From: Pseudomonadota bacterium
GTDB taxonomy: Bacteria > Pseudomonadota > Gammaproteobacteria > Pseudomonadales > Pseudohongiellaceae
Direction: 5' to 3'
DNA: 64,000 bases
Assembly (NCBI GenBank): GCA_027623555.1
Contig: JAQBSZ010000010.1
Span: 46,553 to 110,552, forward strand
Of the stretch, positions 9,759 through 18,670 are shown in pieces. Positions within the stretch are counted from its first letter, which is position 1; each line of letters starts with the position of its first letter. The position numbers and the translations under genes are program-made. Below the pieces are notes generated by a model that saw nothing but the letters and a program-made list of their open reading frames with translations, searched no databases and was not told the origin of the DNA.

Positions 9759-10043
9759 TTAGGCTATTTTCACGTCTGCTGTGGCTTTCTGGAATAACGA
9801 TTTCCAATACGCTCTGCTTACTTCATCCCTGGCGTAATTCATATTCTTGGCGGAAATTAGCACCATTGGGTCAATGCCCACTGCCTTGGCCAGTTTGATT
9901 AGATTTGAATCTGACAAATGTCCGTCATTTCTCCGAGCGTATATATAAGCCGTTGAAACATTGAGGTATTTAGCTACCTTGTAATAGCTGCCAAATACCT
10001 GGTCTTGAGCAATTTCACCCAAAAGGGTCGCGGAAGTATTCAT
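9759..10043 (-). CDS. Small helix-turn-helix protein, DUF3693-like (phage-type regulator)
   Basis: A 94-aa protein with a Cro/C1-like helix-turn-helix over about residues 20-60 (YYKVAKYLNVSTAYIYARRN) followed by LIKLAKAVGIDP and a C-terminal SRAYWKSLFQKA helix. This layout resembles the DUF3693 family of phage-related proteins; that is from memory of the family and not checked. No other phage genes surround it, so it may be a relic of a mobile element. It is alone on its strand with ~490 bp of non-coding sequence upstream. Confidence 0.6.
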   Translation of the reverse strand: MNTSATLLGEIAQDQVFGSYYKVAKYLNVSTAYIYARRNDGHLSDSNLIKLAKAVGIDPMVLISAKNMNYARDEVSRAYWKSLFQKATADVKIA

Positions 10044-10529
10044 AGTTCACCCGGTTTTATTAGGTAACCATAACAGTGCATATAACGTGTTAGTAAGTTT
10101 ACTGGAAGCTTAGAGTAACTAACCAGTTGAATAGCCAATTTTTTAAGCGAAGGAATTTTTAGCCGAAGGTACCGGGATGTTCCAGGTTGCTGACAGGCAT
10201 TTTCCACCCACGGGATTGGATGCAATCAGAAAATCAACTAGAAAAATGGGCGGGACTGCAGAGCGAATTGCCCTGGGATTGGTCTTGCTAAACGCTAGCC
10301 GATCCTGAACCAGTGTAAAGAGCGTTTTGATAAAGCAATTCACCAATGGTTCTTAGGAGTGGGCATTAGCCCGGGAATACCGAAACCCATGCAAACTCAT
10401 TCTCATCTACTATTTCCGGTAATAAAGATTACCGGAAATAAGAATGACGCTGCATTGACGGGGACTGTGGGCGGGTAACCTACCCCGTGACAGCCGTTGA
10501 TTAACCGCAGCGGACCCACCCTGGCCGGT
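10044..10529. other. Gene-poor gap with a 13-bp perfect palindrome
   Basis: I see no convincing gene in this 486-bp gap. Short open frames on the minus strand lack family features. The one clear structure is a perfect inverted repeat at 10411-10440, listed separately. The upstream region of the HTH gene at 9759-10043 must lie here. Confidence 0.6.
10411..10440. repeat. Perfect 13-bp inverted repeat
   Basis: TATTTCCGGTAAT (10411-10423) and ATTACCGGAAATA (10428-10440) are exact reverse complements around a 4-bp AAAG centre. There is no T-run on either side, so it is not a standard terminator. It lies ~90 bp past the end of the minus-strand lipoprotein gene and ~370 bp upstream of the HTH gene. 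It could be a hairpin that ends or protects the lipoprotein mRNA, or an operator. Confidence 0.75.
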
Positions 10530-10817
10530 TTAATGCCAGATTTGCGGGGTACCGAAGCTGATGATGTTCAATTGCTCACCGGTAGTGCTCATGCGCCGGT
10601 TTAACTGGGAAAGCGTCGCACAGTAGCGTTTCTTGATGTGGCTTCGGGTTCGCATTTCCCGAACGCAATGAATCTGGTCCCAGATCCGTTCCTGGGTCCG
10701 GTTATAGGCGATTATCTGTTCGTCGCTCATCAGGCTGGGATTTACTCGCGTGTCGTTGCTTGCTGCACAACCGGCGATAAGCGTGCATAACAGGCCGGTT
10801 AGCCAGATCTTTTGCAT
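10530..10817 (-). CDS. Small putative lipoprotein, function unknown
   Basis: I set the start at the ATG at 10817 because the signal peptide MQKIWLTGLLCTLIAGC begins there, with a GAAGGGAAA ribosome site upstream; the frame remains open to 10847. A lipobox (LIAGC, Cys17) predicts lipid attachment. The mature part is about 79 aa, has two Cys residues (CVREMR and RYCATLS), and shows no family I recognise. Confidence 0.6.
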   Translation of the reverse strand: MQKIWLTGLLCTLIAGCAASNDTRVNPSLMSDEQIIAYNRTQERIWDQIHCVREMRTRSHIKKRYCATLSQLNRRMSTTGEQLNIISFGTPQIWH

Positions 10818-10926
10818 GGATTTTCCCTTCTCTTCAGCTTGCGTCACTATAGCCTGCGACGTTGGGCAATGCTATCTAAGTAATCCAACAATCTCGTTGT
10901 TAAACTAATTTAAACAATGAAGCTAT

Positions 10927-11979
10927 CTAACTAATTACTGGCGATATTCCTGCTCTGTCAAACACTGGAAACAGGGCGGTCTGCGCTGTATTGTCCAGCT
11001 TCTCGTACTCATCACTAATCCATTGCAGGCATTTAGAGTGGTAAGGAAAGGGGCTCTGCTCCCAGGGCCTGCCATCGATGCTGGTCTGTATCCTGCTCGC
11101 TCCATTGGCCACTGCCTGCGCATTCGCCAATAAGTAAGGCACATAGACACGCCCAACCTCGGCCAAAAGGGAGACGAGGGACTCAGGAAGCGCCTCCATC
11201 TGCAGCCAATCTCCCTCCAGCGGTGCATAGCCTGACAGGTCTTCCAGCACCTCGGTCCATGCATAGACTCTCGGTGCACGTTCCAGCACAATTTGCTGGG
11301 GTGTCGGGTCAAACAATGCCAGGCAGGTCAGCTGTCCGTAGACGGCGAAATCCGCGGCAGAAGGTCTCTCTCCAAATAGAAAAGGTAATTGGTTCAAATG
11401 CTTATCAAATAAATCTAGAAACCTAATAAAGCTCTGCTCGATCGTATCCCGAGTAAGTTCATTCGAGCCGACATAGCTCAGGCGTGAGATCTGCAGGTCC
11501 GAGATTTGCCGGCCTCTGTCGTCAATCTGGGTATCAGGGGCAGTAATATTGTTCCAGCGCGGCAGCATCTGTCCGGCCTTGGCAATATCGGCTGCATAGC
11601 TCCACCGGTAGTGAAACATGGCCTTGGTAAGCCATTCGTCAGCGTAGTCTTCCAATAGATAGTCCAGGAACGCCAGCGCTGGATCATCGGGGATCACCGA
11701 CCGCCCTGTGAAGACCTCCTCGAACCGTCGAATCAGCGGTGTAGAGTCACATTCGGCTACTTCCGCGCCTGCTTCATTTCGCCCGTAGAATGTCGGGAGT
11801 AACCTGACTTTCGGTTCTGGACGGCCCGGGTAGCGCCCGCTGGGTGCTTCCAGCATGTGACGGGAACCTGGTAGCAAGCGGTAGGCTATGCGGCGATACC
11901 GCAGTAAGCCCAACATCTTGCGGGTATAAGGAGATCCTGGAACCCCCATCAACTCCAGCGGCTCCTTATAGGTCACCAT
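10927..11979 (-). CDS. Glutathione S-transferase family protein
   Basis: A 350-aa protein with a thioredoxin-like N-terminal domain (LMGVPGSPYTRKMLGLLRYR, about residues 10-29) in which the SPYTRK motif sits where GSTs carry their catalytic Ser/Cys. An all-alpha GST C-terminal domain follows (for example FLFGERPSAADFAVYGQL, about 200-220). It is longer than a standard ~210-aa GST: about 100 extra residues lie at the C-terminus. Substrate cannot be predicted. It is a single gene on the minus strand between two unrelated minus-strand genes. Confidence 0.82.
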   Translation of the reverse strand: MVTYKEPLELMGVPGSPYTRKMLGLLRYRRIAYRLLPGSRHMLEAPSGRYPGRPEPKVRLLPTFYGRNEAGAEVAECDSTPLIRRFEEVFTGRSVIPDDPALAFLDYLLEDYADEWLTKAMFHYRWSYAADIAKAGQMLPRWNNITAPDTQIDDRGRQISDLQISRLSYVGSNELTRDTIEQSFIRFLDLFDKHLNQLPFLFGERPSAADFAVYGQLTCLALFDPTPQQIVLERAPRVYAWTEVLEDLSGYAPLEGDWLQMEALPESLVSLLAEVGRVYVPYLLANAQAVANGASRIQTSIDGRPWEQSPFPYHSKCLQWISDEYEKLDNTAQTALFPVFDRAGISPVIS

Positions 11980-12082
11980 AATTAAGCTCTATAACTATCG
12001 GTAATTTGTTAATATTTTCATTGGCATTAAGAGGCAAAAGCAGGATGACAGTGAGCCACCCTGCTTTCCGTTGCCTGCCCGG

Positions 12083-13108
12083 TCAGCGCGCTGCTTCGCT
12101 GGCTTGTTTTTCCAGCTGTCTGGCTCCGGCAAGGATACCCGCAAGCGCGTAATTACCCTCATGGCAGGCGTATTCGTACATGGATTCCTGGGTTGGTCGG
12201 GAATTGAACACCAGTTCACCGGTGAATGCCTGGGTGAATACTGTAGGGTCTTCCACAGTGAAGCTGTAGAGAATCTCGGCATCCGCTACCCGGCTGAAGC
12301 GCTCGGTTACGGTCAGGTTCTCGGAGGCACCCCGAAAGCTTTGTTGCGGGTTAAAGCCGCGGGTTTCCACGACCAGCGTGTCCCCTTCCCAATGGCCAAC
12401 GGAATCTCCCATCCATTTCTTCATGCCCAACCGGTGCTCGCTGCCGTCAAGGCGAATAATACGGGCATCGTGGGCCATTTCTGCGAGGATCATGACGTAG
12501 GCATCGGTCTGCACGAACTGATAGTTGTTGTTATACATCACGGGCAGCATGGGCGGTCCAGAGTGGGAGCCGAATGCCAGCAGGCATCTCTCTGCCAATG
12601 GTCTGCCCTCAGGACCATCGCTGGGTCCCGGTGCGTCAGGATCGCGGCGAAACCTGGAGCGCGGGTCGTCGGCATAGGGTATCTGGCCGTCCGGGGGGTC
12701 AATAATGATGGAAGAGCGGTATTCCCCGTTGATTGTCTGGATACGAGTGCCGAGATCTTTCCAGAACTCGTTGTAGCCATCATTCGTATCACCATCGTCT
12801 CCTGCCTGGGCACCGGCGCCGGCTTCACGCTCAGGATCGCTGGCGGCAAACTCCGCATCCAGGTACTCCTGGTGGCCCGATTCCAGCCTGGCCACCTGTT
12901 CGGCACTGAGTGCACTAATTTCGCTGAATTCTTGTGCCCGGGTCAGCGGAGTCAGCGTCTTATTGGTCCAGACTCCCTGCAGATCCGGTTTACCATTGGC
13001 AGTTCGCGGCGGTTCCCAATCTTGTGCCAGGCTGACAGAACCCACCAGGGTCAGCATCAGACCGCCGATTGTTAATAAAACAGTAGTTATCATATTTATG
13101 TTTTTCAT
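12083..13108 (-). CDS. Exported protein of unknown function (GKPDLQGVW motif family)
   Basis: A 341-aa protein with an N-terminal signal peptide ending near SVSLAQ. The mature start has the motif NGKPDLQGVWTN, followed by an acidic low-complexity stretch (EREAGAGAQAGDDGDTND), then DPPDGQIPY, MKKWMGDSVGHWEGDTLVVETRGFN and TVTERFSR. These motifs recur in a large set of unannotated secreted proteins in marine gammaproteobacteria and Acidobacteria (recalled, not searched). The function is unknown. A 334-codon open frame lies opposite on the plus strand; I regard it as a shadow. Confidence 0.75.
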   Translation of the reverse strand: MKNINMITTVLLTIGGLMLTLVGSVSLAQDWEPPRTANGKPDLQGVWTNKTLTPLTRAQEFSEISALSAEQVARLESGHQEYLDAEFAASDPEREAGAGAQAGDDGDTNDGYNEFWKDLGTRIQTINGEYRSSIIIDPPDGQIPYADDPRSRFRRDPDAPGPSDGPEGRPLAERCLLAFGSHSGPPMLPVMYNNNYQFVQTDAYVMILAEMAHDARIIRLDGSEHRLGMKKWMGDSVGHWEGDTLVVETRGFNPQQSFRGASENLTVTERFSRVADAEILYSFTVEDPTVFTQAFTGELVFNSRPTQESMYEYACHEGNYALAGILAGARQLEKQASEAAR

Positions 13109-13253
13109 AGTGTTGAATTAACCTTTTAATGTAAGACCAGAAAATTTGTTCCGGCTTGGCGCAAGCTTGAATCGCTGGGAATCAAAGTACTCCAAAGCCC
13201 CGTTATTGTAAAAGACATCGACTCTGAGATATCCCCCAAAATTTTTACCACTG

Positions 13254-13519
13254 CCAGGGAGCCTCTGAACAAGACTATGGCCACTCTGCTGGAGTCTGTC
13301 GCGTTTTGCCGCCAGGCGGCGTGCGCAGGCAATGGCAGTCGTCCTTGGCAAGCGCGCCAACGCCGCGGCGGAGGGCGACAGGCCCCGCCGGTCGGGGGTT
13401 TACATAGAGTGCGCTCTCGGCGTTGCACTGGCTTGAAAGATCGACCGTCCTGCGTGCACCTTGAGAGCGAAATTGGCTGTAAGCCAGAGCGGCCATAGTC
13501 TTGTTCAGAGGCTCCCTGG
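13254..13519. mobile_element. 266-bp MITE-like element with 35-bp terminal inverted repeats
   Basis: The ends 13254-13288 and 13485-13519 are reverse complements over 35 bp with one mismatch (the outer 29 bp are perfect, starting CCAGGGAGCCTCTGAAC). The interior is GC-rich and has no convincing gene. Size, long terminal repeats and lack of a transposase suggest a non-autonomous miniature transposable element. I see no clear target-site duplication. Confidence 0.65.
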
Positions 13520-13555
13520 ATTGGTTTTGTCTTGAATTCAACTCTGGAGGAGGCA

Positions 13556-13627
13556 CACAGCAACGGGGCGTTCCCGCGAGCAATCTCGGCCAGGGGCCCG
13601 TGAGCAGGGAATATCCCCGTTGCTGTG
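13556..13627. repeat. 13-bp inverted repeat (possible 72-nt hairpin)
   Basis: CACAGCAACGGGG (13556-13568) and CCCCGTTGCTGTG (13615-13627) are exact reverse complements. The enclosed 46 bp has further GC-rich pairing potential. No T-tract follows. It lies between the MITE-like element and the 24-bp tandem repeats. Confidence 0.6.
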
Positions 13628-13660
13628 GGCGATGAGGCGGCTTGTCCAGGCCAGCCACCG

Positions 13661-13756
13661 CGGTATTATTTGCTCACGGACCTTCGGTATTATTTGCTCA
13701 CGGACTTTCGGTATTAGTTGCTCACATACCTGCGGTCCTGATTGTTCGCAAACAGC
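13661..13756. repeat. 24-bp tandem repeat, four units of decreasing identity
   Basis: Units begin at 13661, 13685, 13709 and 13733. Units 1 and 2 differ by one base (CGGTATTATTTGCTCACGGA core); unit 3 has a few changes and unit 4 many. There are no spacers, so this is not CRISPR. It is non-coding and ~420 bp upstream of the recombinase gene. Confidence 0.8.
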
Positions 13757-14177
13757 ACCCCACCCCCTGGCTCGAGTAGTTGAAATTCAGCGGTTCCTAC
13801 ACCTTCCAAGCCTGCAGAAATCGGTCAATACAAGCTAACTCATTGAGTTAAATCGACATTTTATGGGGACATCTCAGACACCGACTACTAATGAGTGATG
13901 TTTTACCGCTTACAGGTATCCCCCAGAGCCATTCAATCCTTGAGTCAATCCTTGCCTGAAGTCTCTTTCCACTCCCCTCGCCCGGCCACAGGGGCCCTCC
14001 AAAATGGCTTGACCAGGAGAGGCACCCAATCTGCGGTAAAGTAACGACGCGGAACACCGACTACCTATTAGTCACTGGTGCCAGCCTGCTGCATTTTCGG
14101 ACTCCGATGCTGTTTGCGGGGTTGCAATAACGAAAAATATAAATACACATATAACAATATATTGTACTCTAAACTTA

Positions 14178-15380
14178 ATGTCAGATATTAAATCCCCCAA
14201 GGCATTCTTCGATACTCTTGATGAGATGCCCAATCCGTTCAAGGAGCCAGTAAGTACCCTGGATCATCTGGTGGATAACTGCCCTGCCGACGCAGCAGCT
14301 GACTATCAGCATGCCAGCGAGTTCATCTACAGTTATCGCGGCAGCCCGGATACCTTCAGCACCTATAGAAGGGAAATAGAGCATTTCCTGCATTGGTGTT
14401 GGATAGTAGCGAATAAGTCTTTAAATCAAATCGTTAGGGAAGATATCGAAACCTATATCGATTTTACGAAGCAACCCCCGGTAAACTGGATTGGCACGAA
14501 GAATGTGCCCCGCTTCCACGATCGGGCTGGTGAACGCACCGCGAACAAGGAATGGCGTCCTTATGTCACCAGCGGCGGGGAATATGTAGCCTCCCAGGCT
14601 GCCCTCCAGTCCCTGTTCAGCGTGCTGAGCAGCTTTTTCAATTTCCTGATCCAGGAAGGCCATGTTGGCGCAAATCCGATCACTCAGATGCGCCAGAAGA
14701 GCAAATTCCTCCGCAAACACCAGTCCCAGGGCAAGGTGCGCCGCCTGTCACCACTGCAATGGGACTATGTCATTGAAACTGCTGAAAAAATGGCCATGGA
14801 AAGGCCAGAAATCCATGAACGCACCCTGTTCATCCTCAATTCCCTCTTTGCCATGTACCTGCGTATCTCGGAACTGGTCGAAACTCCCCGTTGGCAGCCG
14901 CAAATGGGGCATTTCCAGTCCGATCAGGAAGGAAACTGGTGGTTCGTCACCGTGGGCAAGGGGAACAAGGAGCGGGAGATCTCTGTAAGCAATGCCATGC
15001 TGGATGCCCTGAAGCGCTACCGCGCCTCCCGTGGGCTGTCAGCGCTGCCTGGGCCAGGGGAAGCCAGCCCTCTTGTCCACAAGACCCGTGGCAAAGGTGG
15101 CATAACCAGTACCCGCCAGATTCGAGGTATTGTGCAGAAGTGCTTCGATCGAGCCGCCGAGAAGATGCGCAGGGAAGGCTTCAGAGAAGATGCCGATCGC
15201 CTGGCGACGGCCACTGTCCACTGGCTTAGACACACCGGGATTTCCGAAGATGTAAAACACCGACCCAGGGAACACGTGAGGGATGATGCCGGACATGGTT
15301 CGAGTGCGATAACTGACCGATATATTGATGTAGAAAGGGCCGAACGCCATGCCTCGGCCAGAAACAAAATCATTCGATGA
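14178..15380 (+). CDS. Tyrosine recombinase / site-specific integrase, solitary
   Basis: A 400-aa phage-integrase-family recombinase. An N-terminal SAM-like core-binding domain (about 50-190) includes the pattern TFSTYRREIEHFLHWC. The catalytic domain shows Arg in MYLRISEL, Lys in VGKGNKEREI, HxxR in HWLRHTG, a His in DAGHGSS and the Tyr nucleophile in ITDRYIDVE. All catalytic residues are present, so it is probably active. No excisionase, phage or cassette genes are next to it, and it lacks the IntI-specific insertion. The upstream kilobase is repeat-rich. It may be the remnant of an integrated element or a resident orphan recombinase. Confidence 0.88.
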   Translation: MSDIKSPKAFFDTLDEMPNPFKEPVSTLDHLVDNCPADAAADYQHASEFIYSYRGSPDTFSTYRREIEHFLHWCWIVANKSLNQIVREDIETYIDFTKQPPVNWIGTKNVPRFHDRAGERTANKEWRPYVTSGGEYVASQAALQSLFSVLSSFFNFLIQEGHVGANPITQMRQKSKFLRKHQSQGKVRRLSPLQWDYVIETAEKMAMERPEIHERTLFILNSLFAMYLRISELVETPRWQPQMGHFQSDQEGNWWFVTVGKGNKEREISVSNAMLDALKRYRASRGLSALPGPGEASPLVHKTRGKGGITSTRQIRGIVQKCFDRAAEKMRREGFREDADRLATATVHWLRHTGISEDVKHRPREHVRDDAGHGSSAITDRYIDVERAERHASARNKIIR

Positions 15381-15538
15381 GCCAGTCGATGGGACAGCGC
15401 TTCCAGTGAGCTTAAAATTACAGAAAATCACTTCTCTCGGCCCAGGAATTAGCTTAGTCTCTAGGCTTTTGGCGGTCAGCTCTAACGCCACGAATAGCGG
15501 CAAACAGCGGCCTTCAATTCAACCCAGTTTTTGAAACT

Positions 15539-17770
15539 ATGTTTAAAACTATGCGGGGAATTATGCAGATCAGTAAACAGCATTTTGAATTAACCCGAAA
15601 ACTTAAAGTTGTACTGTTTGCAGTCAGTCTATTCCTTGCAGGCACCTTGCTCGCACAGGAAGACTTAACCCGACTCAATACCGTCCTTAACATCGATGCT
15701 CTTTACACACCTTTGGAAAGCACAGCGATCTATGGTGAAACGGCGGTCAGCCTGCTCAAAGAATTGCAAACCAAACACTACTCCGCAGTCGAAATTGATG
15801 ACAATTTCTCATCTGTAGTCTTTGATAGTTATCTGGATATTCTCGATGGCTCGCATTTGTATTTCTTGAAAGAAGACATCGACAGATTAAGTGCCTACCG
15901 CTACACAATCGACGACTCTCTCAAAGAAGGCAGCGTGGAGCCAGGTTTTGAAATCTATAACCTGTATTACAAACGCATTCTCGAACGCCTGATCTATGCG
16001 ATCGACCGAGTAGAAACCAAGATCTCCGAAATGGATTTTTCCATTGACGAATATATCGAACTCGATCGTGAAGAAGCACCCTACGCCGCTTCGTTGGAAG
16101 AGCTGGATGAGATTTGGCGGCTGCGCATGAAAAACAGTGTGCTGAGCTTGCGACTTACCGGAGACAGTGACGAGGAAATACTCAAAAAACTTTCCGAACG
16201 CTATCGGAATCAGCTTAGCCAAATATCAAAAACCAATGATCGGGATATTTTTCAGGCTTACTTGTCTACGGTGGCTAAAGCGGTCGATCCACATACGGCG
16301 TACTTCTCACCTCGCGATTCAGAAAATTTTAACATGGGGCTGTCTCTTTCATTGCAAGGAATCGGCGCACAGTTAACCTCTGAAGACGAATATACGAAGA
16401 TCGCCGAATTAATCAAAGGAGGCCCTGCAGATAGAGGCAATAAGCTGAGAGCTGGCGACCGGATCATCGGCATCGGCCAGGGTGTTGATGGGGAGATTCA
16501 GGATGTGGTCGGCATGCGCCTCGATGACGTGGTGGCCCAGATTCGCGGCGAGAAAGGAACTGTCGTTCGACTCAATGTAATTCCAGTAGATGCCGTGAGC
16601 GAGTCGAGTGTAACTGTTGTCAGTATCACCCGCGATACTGTCAAGCTGGAAGATCAGTCAGCCAAGAAAGAAGTCATTGAGTTGAGTTACAACGGTGCAG
16701 ATTACAAGATTGGCATCATAGACTTGCCCACATTTTATTTTGATTTCGAAGCAGCAGCCCGTGGCGAAGAAGATTTCAAGAGCTCCACCAGGGATGTGAA
16801 AGCTCTGCTTGAAGAGCTCAAGGAAGAAAACGTCGACGCTGTTGTTGTAGACCTTAGAAATAACGGTGGCGGCAGTCTCAGTGAAGCGAACCAACTTGTC
16901 GGGCTGTTTATCGAAACTGGTGCAACAGTACAAATCCGCTATTCAGGTATCCGCAATGGTTTTACCCGATCATTCGGCGATAACGATCCCGAAGTAGCCT
17001 ACTCCGGCCCACTCGCGGTATTAGTTAATCGAACCAGCGCTTCTGCATCAGAGATTTTTGCAGGCGCAATTCAGGACTATCAGCGCGGTCTGGTACTGGG
17101 GGGGCAGACTTTTGGCAAGGGAACCGTTCAAGAGATTATTCCAATGGACTACGGTCAGGTAAAACTGACACGTTCCAAATTTTATCGAATATCTGGTGCC
17201 AGTACTCAGCACCGCGGCGTGATTCCTGATATCGCGTTCCCAGATTTTTACGATGCCTATGAAGATATCGGCGAAAGCAGCCTCGACGGCGCCCTGCCCT
17301 GGGATACCGTGCGACCTGTGGAATACCGTCCCTATCACTCGATTCAGGCGCTGTTGCCGGAATTACAAGAACTCCATAATGAACGCACCGAGATGTCTCC
17401 TGATTTTATCTACCTGGCGGAGCAAATCGAGAGAACCCGTAAATTGCGAGAGCGAGAACAGCTCTCTCTGAATGAAGCCGTGGTCAAGCGTGAACGTGAA
17501 GAGAGTCGTCGCTCCGAGTTCGATGCTGATAACATGCGCCGTCTTCTCAAGGGACTTCCGCTCCGAGAATGGGTTGCTGAAGGCGAGGAAGATGATGCGG
17601 AGGAAGTAGCAAATAACGATATAGCCGCCTCTGCGGATGCCATGGAAGAAGAAGAGGATGAAGAAGATCCACTGCTATTGGAAAGCGGTAGAATACTCGC
17701 CGATTTTATTTCCCTCAATCAACGCCGCCTAAGTTCGGTCGGCAATCTCCACAGAAACCGCAACCGTTAG
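15539..17770 (+). CDS. prc: Carboxy-terminal (tail-specific) protease Prc
   Basis: Periplasmic serine protease that processes or degrades proteins from the C-terminus. A signal peptide (LKVVLFAVSLFLAGTLLAQ) is followed by the Prc N-terminal domain, a PDZ domain (about 260-350, GLSLSLQGIGAQL and KLRAGDRIIGIGQG) and the S41 catalytic domain with Ser in NRTSASASEIFAGA and Lys in GQTFGKGTVQ. At 743 aa it is longer than E. coli Prc (682), partly because of a very acidic C-terminal stretch (EEEEDEEDP). In-frame ATGs at 15551 and 15563 are alternative starts; the last has GGGGA close upstream. Confidence 0.93.
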   Translation: MFKTMRGIMQISKQHFELTRKLKVVLFAVSLFLAGTLLAQEDLTRLNTVLNIDALYTPLESTAIYGETAVSLLKELQTKHYSAVEIDDNFSSVVFDSYLDILDGSHLYFLKEDIDRLSAYRYTIDDSLKEGSVEPGFEIYNLYYKRILERLIYAIDRVETKISEMDFSIDEYIELDREEAPYAASLEELDEIWRLRMKNSVLSLRLTGDSDEEILKKLSERYRNQLSQISKTNDRDIFQAYLSTVAKAVDPHTAYFSPRDSENFNMGLSLSLQGIGAQLTSEDEYTKIAELIKGGPADRGNKLRAGDRIIGIGQGVDGEIQDVVGMRLDDVVAQIRGEKGTVVRLNVIPVDAVSESSVTVVSITRDTVKLEDQSAKKEVIELSYNGADYKIGIIDLPTFYFDFEAAARGEEDFKSSTRDVKALLEELKEENVDAVVVDLRNNGGGSLSEANQLVGLFIETGATVQIRYSGIRNGFTRSFGDNDPEVAYSGPLAVLVNRTSASASEIFAGAIQDYQRGLVLGGQTFGKGTVQEIIPMDYGQVKLTRSKFYRISGASTQHRGVIPDIAFPDFYDAYEDIGESSLDGALPWDTVRPVEYRPYHSIQALLPELQELHNERTEMSPDFIYLAEQIERTRKLREREQLSLNEAVVKREREESRRSEFDADNMRRLLKGLPLREWVAEGEEDDAEEVANNDIAASADAMEEEEDEEDPLLLESGRILADFISLNQRRLSSVGNLHRNRNR

Positions 17771-18361
17771 TAGCCTTCTTTCTCCAGACTCATTCTGCGT
17801 GCAAAAAAAAAGGCCCTCGTGCGAGGGCCTGCGAGCGGGGTCGAGCTCTAGAAGGACACAATCAATATGGAATTGATTGAGTGTTTATTAAACCAGTCAA
17901 TTCTAACCGCGAAGTCGTGGAATCGAGGCGATGTGACGATTAAATGTGGCAGGAAAATGGCAGGTGGTCGTTTTCTGGTTGGAAGGTTTGTATAAGATTC
18001 ACACTGATCTCAAGGTACAGTGCCTGCTCGAAGGGGATACCGGAGAGATTTATCGCCCCTTCCCGGGGGCTCACCACAAGGGCTCGCTTCGCTCGTGCAA
18101 ACTCGCTCCAGGCGAAGTTGGGATTTCGCAATTTGGCTAAGCCAACAAACCCTACGCTTAGTTTTCACTAGTGAGTAGTTAATCTCACGAGTTTTGAGTA
18201 GTAAGCGGCGACGCTCCCCAGCGGGGTAACCTTCGGCTGTCTGCGGCGCTGACGCGCCTTTCGAACTGGAGAGTTCTCACTGCCTCCTCCGCCCTCCAGG
18301 ATGGCAGTAGCGGTAAGTGCACAGTCGTGAGTGATCGGAGTGCAGGAGGGTAGAACGAAGT
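17771..18361. other. 591-bp gap between prc and tRNA-Ser
   Basis: No supported gene. It holds a minus-strand terminator-like hairpin (17803-17830). Around 18263-18276 is a small palindrome (GAACT-GGAG-AGTTC), and at 18283-18293 is CCTCCTCCGCC, the exact reverse complement of the tRNA-Ser acceptor-end sequence at 18363-18373. These may be remnants of a partial tRNA duplication. The short open frames overlapping here are spurious. Confidence 0.55.
17803..17830 (-). terminator. Terminator-like hairpin for minus-strand transcripts
   Basis: On the minus strand, AGGCCCTC-GCAC-GAGGGCCT is followed by a run of nine T (bases 17803-17811 are A on the plus strand). The only minus-strand gene upstream is tRNA-Ser, ~530 bp away. 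On the plus strand there is no T-tract, so it is a poor terminator for prc. Confidence 0.65.
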
Positions 18362-18451
18362 TGGCGGAGGAGGAGAGATTCGAACTCTCGGAGGACTTTC
18401 ATCCTCGCTGGTTTTCAAGACCAGTGCATTCAACCGCTCTGCCACCCCTCC
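18362..18451 (-). tRNA. tRNA-Ser (anticodon UGA)
   Basis: The minus strand reads GGAGGGGTGGCAGAGCGGTT at the 5' end, an anticodon arm with CTTGAAA giving anticodon TGA, a long class II variable arm, a TTCGAAT T-loop, and an encoded CCA end. The 7-bp acceptor stem pairs GGAGGGG with the complementary 3' end. About 90 nt including CCA. It lies between prc and the BAX-inhibitor gene, which are both on the plus strand. Confidence 0.96.
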
Positions 18452-18670
18452 GCGATAGGGGCTGAATCTTACTATAATCAGGGCTCCAGTCAATCGCCTG
18501 CCTCCTGTTCTCGTTTAACCAGCCTGCAGCGAAATGCGTTGATTTTGCGCGAGTTACGGGTATGATATTTTCCCTAAGCCATTGAATCTACTCGGCTGAA
18601 CCCCATATGGAAATAAAGCAATACAATAGTTGGTCGTTACAATTATGAAACTTGTTTGCTGGAGAAAGCG

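Larger units (their letters stand above)
13109..14177. other. 1.07-kb gene-free stretch rich in repeats before the recombinase gene
   Basis: No supported gene. It contains the 266-bp inverted-repeat element (13254-13519), a 13-bp inverted repeat (13556-13568 with 13615-13627) that could fold a 72-nt hairpin, four decaying 24-bp tandem units (13661-13756), and a short direct repeat ACACCGACTA near 13872-13885 and 14054-14066. Open frames here run through the repeats and lack family features. The recombinase promoter and possibly its recombination site should lie in this stretch. Confidence 0.65.

Noticed and set aside
12071..13075. 334-codon plus-strand frame
   Set aside because: It lies opposite a minus-strand gene with a signal peptide and known motifs; the plus-strand translation has no family features.
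13556..13627. Integron attC site
   Set aside because: The ends do not match the RYYYAAC/GTTRRRY core sites, and the nearby recombinase lacks integron features.
13126..13658. Minus-strand frames of 127 and 145 codons
   Set aside because: They cross the inverted-repeat element and hairpin; composition is low-complexity and no motif is present.
13661..13756. CRISPR array
   Set aside because: 24-bp units are directly adjacent without spacers and decay along the array; no cas genes.
18185..18493. 102-codon minus-strand frame over the tRNA
   Set aside because: It translates straight through tRNA-Ser, a common false gene.
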